A DNA stretch of 8,617 bases from JBQCDV01 sp051960855 (lineage in GTDB: Bacteria; Actinomycetota; Actinomycetes; JAJZTN01): positions 1-8,617 of the forward strand of contig JBQCDV010000024.1 in NCBI GenBank assembly GCA_051960855.1, read 5' to 3'. The position numbers were made by a program, and so were the translations under genes. Positions 5,858-8,617 of the stretch are shown in pieces (the stretch's first letter is position 1; every line of letters begins with the position of its first letter). The notes beneath the pieces were generated by a model that was given only the letters and a program-made list of their open reading frames with translations, was not told where the DNA came from and did no database searches.

Positions 5858-6490
5858 TCACCCACCGCTGCCGGCGACGTCGGGCACCACGGTGACGCCC
5901 AACGCCTGTGCCAGGACGACCGCCTGCGGCTCCGTGATGACCGCCTGGGTGATGACGGTCCTGGAGGGATCGAGGGCGCTGAGGTCGGAGCCGCGCAGGT
6001 CGGCGCCGGTGAAGTCGGCCCGTTCCAGTGTGGCCCCGGACAGGTCGACCCACGTGAACGTCGCCTTCTGGCACTGGGCTCCGCCGAGGTCGACCTCGCG
6101 CATCCGGAGGCCCGAGAAGTGCGCCTTGCCGAGCTTGGCCCCCGCGAGGGTCACGAAGGACCAGTCGCCGCCCTCCGCATGCACCAGATCGAAGTCGCAG
6201 CCGTCGAACGTCGAACCGGTGAGCTTGCAGCCGTCGAAGCGGGCATCGAAGAAGTTGCACCGCGAGAACGTGCAGGTGAGGAAGGCAGAGCTCGCGTGCA
6301 CCGAGCAGTTGAAGCGGCAGCCGCGGAAGGAACACCCGGAGAACGTGACGCCGGTGGAGCGCATCTCCGTGAAGTCGACGTCCTGGAACGTCACGTCCTC
6401 GAAGTGCTCGCCGTCGAGGTCCCGTCCGTCCCAGTCGTCGCCGTGAATGGCGTCGGCCGTGATCCCGCGTGGTGAGTTGCGAGGGGACAT
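5858..6490 (-). CDS. Pentapeptide-repeat protein, MfpA/Qnr-like
   Basis: 210 residues from ATG 6490. Residues ~18-180 are tandem five-residue units of the A(D/N)Lxx / CxFxx type: F-E-D-V-T-F-Q-D-V-D-F, G-C-S-F-R-G-C-R-F, A-D-F-T-G-A-D-L-R-G-S-D-L. These form a right-handed quadrilateral beta-helix. The order is W-D-G-R-D-L near the start, a long helix, L-D-P-S-R, then a C-terminal Q-A-V-V-L-A-Q-A-L-G-V-T-V. It parallels mycobacterial MfpA and Qnr proteins, which mimic DNA and bind gyrase, protecting against fluoroquinolones. That role is inference from architecture. Several cysteines fill the outward or core positions. There is no signal peptide, so it should be cytoplasmic. The frame is open upstream, but the chosen ATG fits a leaderless promoter and the first plausible residues. 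It stands alone, without the conservon genes that accompany mfpA in mycobacteria. Confidence 0.87.
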   Translation of the reverse strand: MSPRNSPRGITADAIHGDDWDGRDLDGEHFEDVTFQDVDFTEMRSTGVTFSGCSFRGCRFNCSVHASSAFLTCTFSRCNFFDARFDGCKLTGSTFDGCDFDLVHAEGGDWSFVTLAGAKLGKAHFSGLRMREVDLGGAQCQKATFTWVDLSGATLERADFTGADLRGSDLSALDPSRTVITQAVITEPQAVVLAQALGVTVVPDVAGSGG

Positions 6491-6497
6491 ACCCGTC

Positions 6498-6503
6498 AGG
6501 CTA
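6498..6503 (-). promoter_or_regulatory. -10 element TAGCCT of a leaderless promoter for the pentapeptide gene
   Basis: On the minus strand TAGCCT is followed by exactly 7 nt (GACGGGT) and then the ATG, the same geometry as TAGGCT before the kinase GTG. Transcription would start at or next to the ATG. No purine-rich ribosome binding site precedes the start. Confidence 0.45.
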
Positions 6504-6589
6504 ACCGCCACGCGGCCTCGGCGTCGCCCGCGGCCATTACCGCCCGTAGCAGCGCCACGGATTTGCCGCCGGGCGCCGTCCGAATTCGT

Positions 6590-6600
6590 TGACACTGTCA
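6590..6600. promoter_or_regulatory. 11-bp palindrome TGACACTGTCA
   Basis: TGACA and TGTCA are perfect arms around a single C, lying directly before the FNR-type box. It overlaps a TTGACA hexamer that looks like a -35 but has no matching -10. It is a possible second regulator site. Confidence 0.35.
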
Positions 6601-6602
6601 TT

Positions 6603-6622
6603 GCGTTGATACACATCAACGC
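6603..6622. promoter_or_regulatory. FNR-type box upstream of the universal stress gene
   Basis: GCGTTGATACACATCAACGC is a perfect 20-bp dyad with 8-bp arms. Its core TTGAT-N4-ATCAA is identical to the classic FNR/ANR consensus. It lies 97 bp before the ATG of the stress protein and ~54 bp before the predicted transcript start. The surrounding DNA is less GC-rich than the rest of the window. It implies control by a Crp/Fnr-superfamily regulator responding to oxygen, nitric oxide or redox state; the regulator itself is not in the window. Confidence 0.6.
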
Positions 6623-6632
6623 GCTACTGCTG

Positions 6633-6660
6633 TTGCCACTATCGGTGGTGCACGTATTTT
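6633..6660 (+). promoter_or_regulatory. Candidate promoter of the universal stress gene
   Basis: TTGCCA (6633-6638), a 16-bp spacer and TATTTT (6655-6660). This AT-rich -10 is conspicuous in such GC-rich DNA. The predicted start is near 6667, giving a ~43-nt leader. Confidence 0.5.
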
Positions 6661-6669
6661 CGCTGCACC
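6647..6669. promoter_or_regulatory. Inverted repeat flanking the -10
   Basis: GGTGCA (6647-6652) and TGCACC (6664-6669) are exact complements separated by 11 bp containing the TATTTT element. A protein bound here would cover the -10 and start site. The right arm also overlaps another dyad, GCTGCA-N7-TGCAGC at 6662-6680, which would form a small hairpin in the leader. Confidence 0.35.
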
Positions 6670-6709
6670 CAGCCTGCAGCAGGGCGTGGCTGCGGCACGA
6701 GGAGCTCGG

Positions 6710-7225
6710 ATGCAGACGCTGCCCGCCCCCTCCGGCCGGCTCCCGCTGACGGTTGCCGCGGCCGACAGCATGCGCATTGTCGTCGGCGTCACCAACGGGC
6801 CCAGCTCTCTCCAGGCGCTCCGTTGGGCGGGCGGCCTTGCCGCTCGAGTGCATGCAAAGTTGGAGCTCGTCAACGTCTATCTGCCGGATCCGAAACTTCT
6901 CGTGGGCGTCCATTCCGCGGGCGCTGCCGTCGACTTCGACCAGTTGCGCGAGCTGCTTCGGGGCATCGACGCCCTGATGTCGCAGCTCATCGCTCGGGCA
7001 TCCCTGGTCCCTGATCTCGAGGTTGAGCGGCATCCGGTAGCCGACGGGAACCTGCCCGCAGCGTTGGCGCGCGTGAGCGATGGCGCGACGATGCTCGTGA
7101 TCGGCACCGACTCCCGCCAATCGAACGGTGTGGTGTCCTCCGCTCTCGCCCGGGCCGTCCTCCGCCAAGCCCGCTGCCCCGTCGTCGTCGTACCGCCAAG
7201 CCGCGTCCGCGTCGTCACCCCCTGA
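6710..7225 (+). CDS. Universal stress protein family (UspA-like), probably not ATP-binding
   Basis: 171 residues forming a single Usp domain. Strand one is M-R-I-V-V-G-V-T-N-G-P-S-S (21-33), followed by the helix A-L-R-W-A-G-G-L-A-A-R-V. Strand two is L-E-L-V-N-V-Y, and the C-terminal strands are M-L-V-I-G-T-D-S and C-P-V-V-V-V-P. ATP-binding Usps have Asp after the first V-G-x and a G-2x-G-9x-G(S/T) motif. Here the Asp position is Thr28 and the glycine motif is replaced by G-T-D-S-R-Q-S-N-G with Ser-Ser-Ala, so nucleotide binding is doubtful. The start at 6710 has GAGGAG five bases upstream. An ATG at 6770 would give a canonical family N-terminus but lacks a ribosome binding site. Upstream regulatory sites suggest redox or low-oxygen induction, as for many actinobacterial Usps. 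Confidence 0.88.
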   Translation: MQTLPAPSGRLPLTVAAADSMRIVVGVTNGPSSLQALRWAGGLAARVHAKLELVNVYLPDPKLLVGVHSAGAAVDFDQLRELLRGIDALMSQLIARASLVPDLEVERHPVADGNLPAALARVSDGATMLVIGTDSRQSNGVVSSALARAVLRQARCPVVVVPPSRVRVVTP

Positions 7226-7228
7226 GAG

Positions 7229-7255
7229 CGCCACCGCGCCGCCGGTCCTGGCGGT
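7229..7255. terminator. Weak hairpin between convergent genes
   Basis: CGCCA (7229-7233) pairs with TGGCG (7249-7253), and an inner CCG/CGG can form with a 3-nt bulge. It fills most of the 31-nt gap between the stress-protein stop and the stop of the convergent gene. It is a possible terminator, but the stem is short and imperfect. Confidence 0.3.
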
Positions 7256-7263
7256 CCTAGGAC
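7254..7263. repeat. 10-bp palindrome GTCCTAGGAC over a stop codon
   Basis: This perfect palindrome contains the TAG stop (read on the minus strand) of the 186-aa gene. It may be chance. Confidence 0.25.
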
Positions 7264-7817
7264 GACACGAGGTCGGCGAGCACCTCGGCGGGTCCGACGA
7301 AGTCCGACAGCGCCTGCACGTCGGCTGGCAGGGCCGAGGAGACGGCGAGTCGAGCAGCAGGCACTGAGCCGCTCAGCAGCTCGAGAGCCGACAGGAGTTC
7401 AGGCGCGCCTCTCCACGCGCGTCCAGGTGCGTCGACGTAGACGCCTGTCATGCCGACGTCCATCAACTGCCGCGTCCACTCCACCCACCGCCGCGGCCGT
7501 CGTTGCCACGCAAGCGGCGCAGTCAGCACGAGGACGAGTACGTGGTTGGCGACGAGCTCTGAGACCCACGGTGCCGCGGTGAGGCACTCGCGCGGCGTGG
7601 CGGCGATTACGGCGAGGTCGAAGCCGACGAGCTCGCGGAGCGAACCCCCTGGCCGCGTCACGCACCAGGTCCGGATCGGCTGATCCTCGGATGGGCGCTG
7701 GGCCGAACGGGTGAAGACGGGCGCCTCGGGCTCCAGATGCGGCGCTCCCGACTCGATGTCAGGAGCGAGAGGGGTCACGCGGAGCGCCGCATGACTGTCA
7801 GAAGCATGCCGTGACAC
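7257..7817 (-). CDS. Hypothetical 186-aa protein, possibly a reduced TIM-barrel
   Basis: I do not recognise a named family. From a GTG at 7817 the protein has a polar, Pro/Glu-rich first ~45 residues. A compact alpha/beta part follows: L-V-G-F-D-L-A-V-I-A-A-T-P (~63-75), N-H-V-L-V-L-V-L-T-A-P-L-A-W (~91-104), W-V-E-W-T-R-Q-L-M-D-V-G-M-T-G-V-Y-V-D-A (~111-130) and A-A-R-L-A-V-S-S-A-L (~154-163). The pattern 'x-G-(M/F)-x-G-V-(Y/F)-(V/L)-D' after W-x-x-W resembles late strands of GH114-like barrels, but a full barrel needs ~250 residues. There is no signal peptide or membrane helix. The GTG has a GGAG/GGAGGGG purine stretch upstream. The frame stays open to 8231, but that part would overlap the divergent GH114 gene. 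Its neighbour across 49 nt is that GH114 gene, so a shared pathway is possible. Confidence 0.6.
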   Translation of the reverse strand: MSRHASDSHAALRVTPLAPDIESGAPHLEPEAPVFTRSAQRPSEDQPIRTWCVTRPGGSLRELVGFDLAVIAATPRECLTAAPWVSELVANHVLVLVLTAPLAWQRRPRRWVEWTRQLMDVGMTGVYVDAPGRAWRGAPELLSALELLSGSVPAARLAVSSALPADVQALSDFVGPAEVLADLVSS

Positions 7818-7823
7818 CTCTCC

Positions 7824-7863
7824 GGGCCCCTCCGTCTCGTCGTTCTGACCGGAGGAAGGGCCC
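7824..7863. promoter_or_regulatory. Hairpin covering the GH114 ribosome binding site
   Basis: GGGCCC (7824-7829) pairs with GGGCCC (7858-7863), and CTCCG (7830-7834) pairs with CGGAG (7850-7854). This gives an 11-bp stem with a 3-nt GAA bulge and a 15-nt loop. The right side contains GGAGGAAGGG (7851-7860), the ribosome binding site for the ATG at 7867, so folding would hide it. The structure fills most of the 49-nt gap between two divergent starts. Confidence 0.4.
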
Positions 7864-7866
7864 CCA

Positions 7867-8617
7867 ATGTTCGCGTTTCCCCGGCGCTCACGCGCCAGAT
7901 GCCTACCACCACTCACACCCGCGTCGCGCACGATCATCCCCCCGTCCCGCTGCCGGCGCGGGGCCAGCTCCCGACCCGTGTCCCTGGCCCGAACGGCGTT
8001 GCTGCTCCCGCTGGCCGCGGCCGTCTCCCTCGCCGTCGCGACACCGGTAGCAAGCACAGCAAGCACAGCAAACACGGCTTCTTCACTGACGACCGCCAGC
8101 CCCGCACCTGCGGTATGGCATCCCGCACCGGGGACGACGTGGCAGTGGCAGATCACCGGCTCCGTCGATACGTCGTTCAACGTGAGCATGTACGACATCG
8201 ACCTGTTCGATGCGCAGCCGGCCGCGAGCACTTACACGGTGGCCGGCTTCGGGACGGTGCGGGTGCCGAAGGGCATCAACGCCGGCGTGATCCCGACGCT
8301 GCATGCCCGTGGCGTCACCGTCATCTGCTACCTCGACACCGGTGCGTGGGAGAAGTACCGGCCGGATGCCGCACTGTTCCCGGCGCCGGTGCTCGGCCGG
8401 TCGACCGGATGGTCTGGTGAGCGGTGGCTCGACATCCGCCAGGCGGCATGGCCGAGCTTCGAACCCCTGATCGCGGCACGGCTCGACCTGGCCAAGCGCA
8501 CCGGGTGCGACGGCGTCGAGCCGGACCAGAACAACCCGTGGGGCAACCGCCCGGGCTTCGCGATCAGCAAGGCCGACCAGAAGCGCTGGTACCTCGAGGT
8601 CGCCGCACTCGCCCACG
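7867..8617 (+). CDS. Secreted GH114 glycosidase (endo-alpha-1,4-polygalactosaminidase family), 3' end outside window
   Basis: 250 codons are visible. ATG 7867 is the first start after an in-frame TGA at 7846 and follows GGAGGAAGGG. A GTG at 7978 (residue 38) is an alternative that would give a typical short signal peptide. The hydrophobic core spans ~42-58 (A-L-L-L-P-L-A-A-A-V-S-L-A-V-A). A low-complexity Ala/Ser/Thr linker follows. The barrel starts at Trp84 with W-H-P-A-P-G-T-T-W-Q-W-Q-I-T-G. Family signatures are Y-D-I-D-L-F-D (109-115), V-I-C-Y-L-D-T-G-A-W-E, G-E-R-W-L-D-I-R, A-R-L-D-L-A-K and C-D-G-V-E-P-D (214-220). GH114 enzymes cut alpha-1,4-linked galactosamine polymers such as fungal galactosaminogalactan and related biofilm exopolysaccharide. 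Between Asp115 and the C-Y-L-D strand there is an apparent ~18-residue insertion (A-S-T-Y-T-V-A-G-F-G-T-V-R-V-P-K-G). The C-terminal strands are missing because of the window edge. Confidence 0.88.
   Translation, partial: MFAFPRRSRARCLPPLTPASRTIIPPSRCRRGASSRPVSLARTALLLPLAAAVSLAVATPVASTASTANTASSLTTASPAPAVWHPAPGTTWQWQITGSVDTSFNVSMYDIDLFDAQPAASTYTVAGFGTVRVPKGINAGVIPTLHARGVTVICYLDTGAWEKYRPDAALFPAPVLGRSTGWSGERWLDIRQAAWPSFEPLIAARLDLAKRTGCDGVEPDQNNPWGNRPGFAISKADQKRWYLEVAALAH
8050..8075 (+). repeat. Short tandem repeat encoding Ala-Ser-Thr units
   Basis: The 9-nt unit GCAAGCACA occurs twice in a row (8050-8067), followed by a degenerate third copy GCAAACAC (8068-8075). It encodes A-S-T, A-S-T, A-N-T in the linker just after the signal peptide core of the GH114 protein. 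Such in-frame repeats may vary in number between strains. Confidence 0.6.

Noticed and set aside
5807..6475. Plus-strand open frame of 222 codons
   Set aside because: It is antisense to the pentapeptide-repeat gene. Its repetitive G-E-V / V-E-V text is the shadow of the pentapeptide repeats.
6589..6594. TTGACA as the -35 of the stress gene promoter
   Set aside because: No TAnnnT element lies 15-18 bp downstream; the FNR box occupies that place. TTGCCA-N16-TATTTT further down is a better promoter.
7818..8231. Longer N-terminus for the 186-aa minus-strand gene
   Set aside because: It would run through the ribosome binding site, signal peptide and conserved domain of the GH114 gene on the other strand, and the added text is not protein-like.
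7899..8420. Plus-strand ORF of 173 codons
   Set aside because: It is in a different frame from the GH114 protein; the frame starting at 7867 contains the signal peptide and all GH114 motifs.
1..8617. tRNA, rRNA, CRISPR, insertion sequence, prophage or integration sites
   Set aside because: I looked for clover-leaf arms, regularly spaced repeats, transposase motifs and flanking direct repeats, and found none that hold up.

Overview
The window is strongly GC-rich. Its codons are G/C-biased at third positions, GTG starts are used, and two promoters look leaderless. Together with the gene families present (ScyD/ScyE-type propeller, MfpA-like pentapeptide protein, GH114, NarL-type two-component system), this points to an actinobacterium. 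I cannot name a genus. I see no tRNA, rRNA, CRISPR array, transposase or phage gene, so it reads as ordinary chromosome made of short, mostly unrelated transcription units.

Layout. (1) 3-761 (+): the C-terminal end of a GH31 glycosidase, cut by the window edge. (2) 755-967 and 1009-1587 (-): a two-gene unit of small integral membrane proteins. Its last stop codon overlaps the GH31 stop. (3) 1742-3619 and 3616-4263 (+): a two-component system (histidine kinase plus NarL/LuxR-type response regulator) joined by an ATGA overlap and divergent from the membrane-protein unit. The shared 154-nt gap holds a perfect 16-bp dyad near -43 of a likely leaderless kinase promoter. (4) 4264-4621: a 358-nt non-coding stretch with three perfect inverted repeats, the last at the promoter of (5). 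(5) 4622-5785 (+): a secreted ScyD/ScyE-family beta-propeller protein, followed by a strong hairpin that separates it from (6). (6) 5858-6490 (-): an MfpA/Qnr-like pentapeptide-repeat protein, also with a leaderless-type promoter. (7) 6710-7225 (+): a universal stress protein without the usual ATP-binding residues. Upstream lies a perfect FNR-type box (TTGAT-N4-ATCAA) among further dyads. (8) 7257-7817 (-): an unrecognised 186-aa protein, possibly a reduced TIM-barrel. (9) 7867-end (+): a secreted GH114 glycosidase (endo-alpha-1,4-polygalactosaminidase family), cut by the window end.

How the parts may work together. The membrane-protein pair is the natural candidate target of the adjacent two-component system. 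The universal stress protein looks tied to redox or oxygen control through its FNR box. Genes 8 and 9 are divergent with only 49 nt between starts. That gap is mostly filled by a hairpin covering the GH114 ribosome binding site. No wholly new multi-gene system is evident. The items most worth following are the FNR-boxed stress gene, the duplicated-module kinase with its operator, and the GH114 divergent pair.
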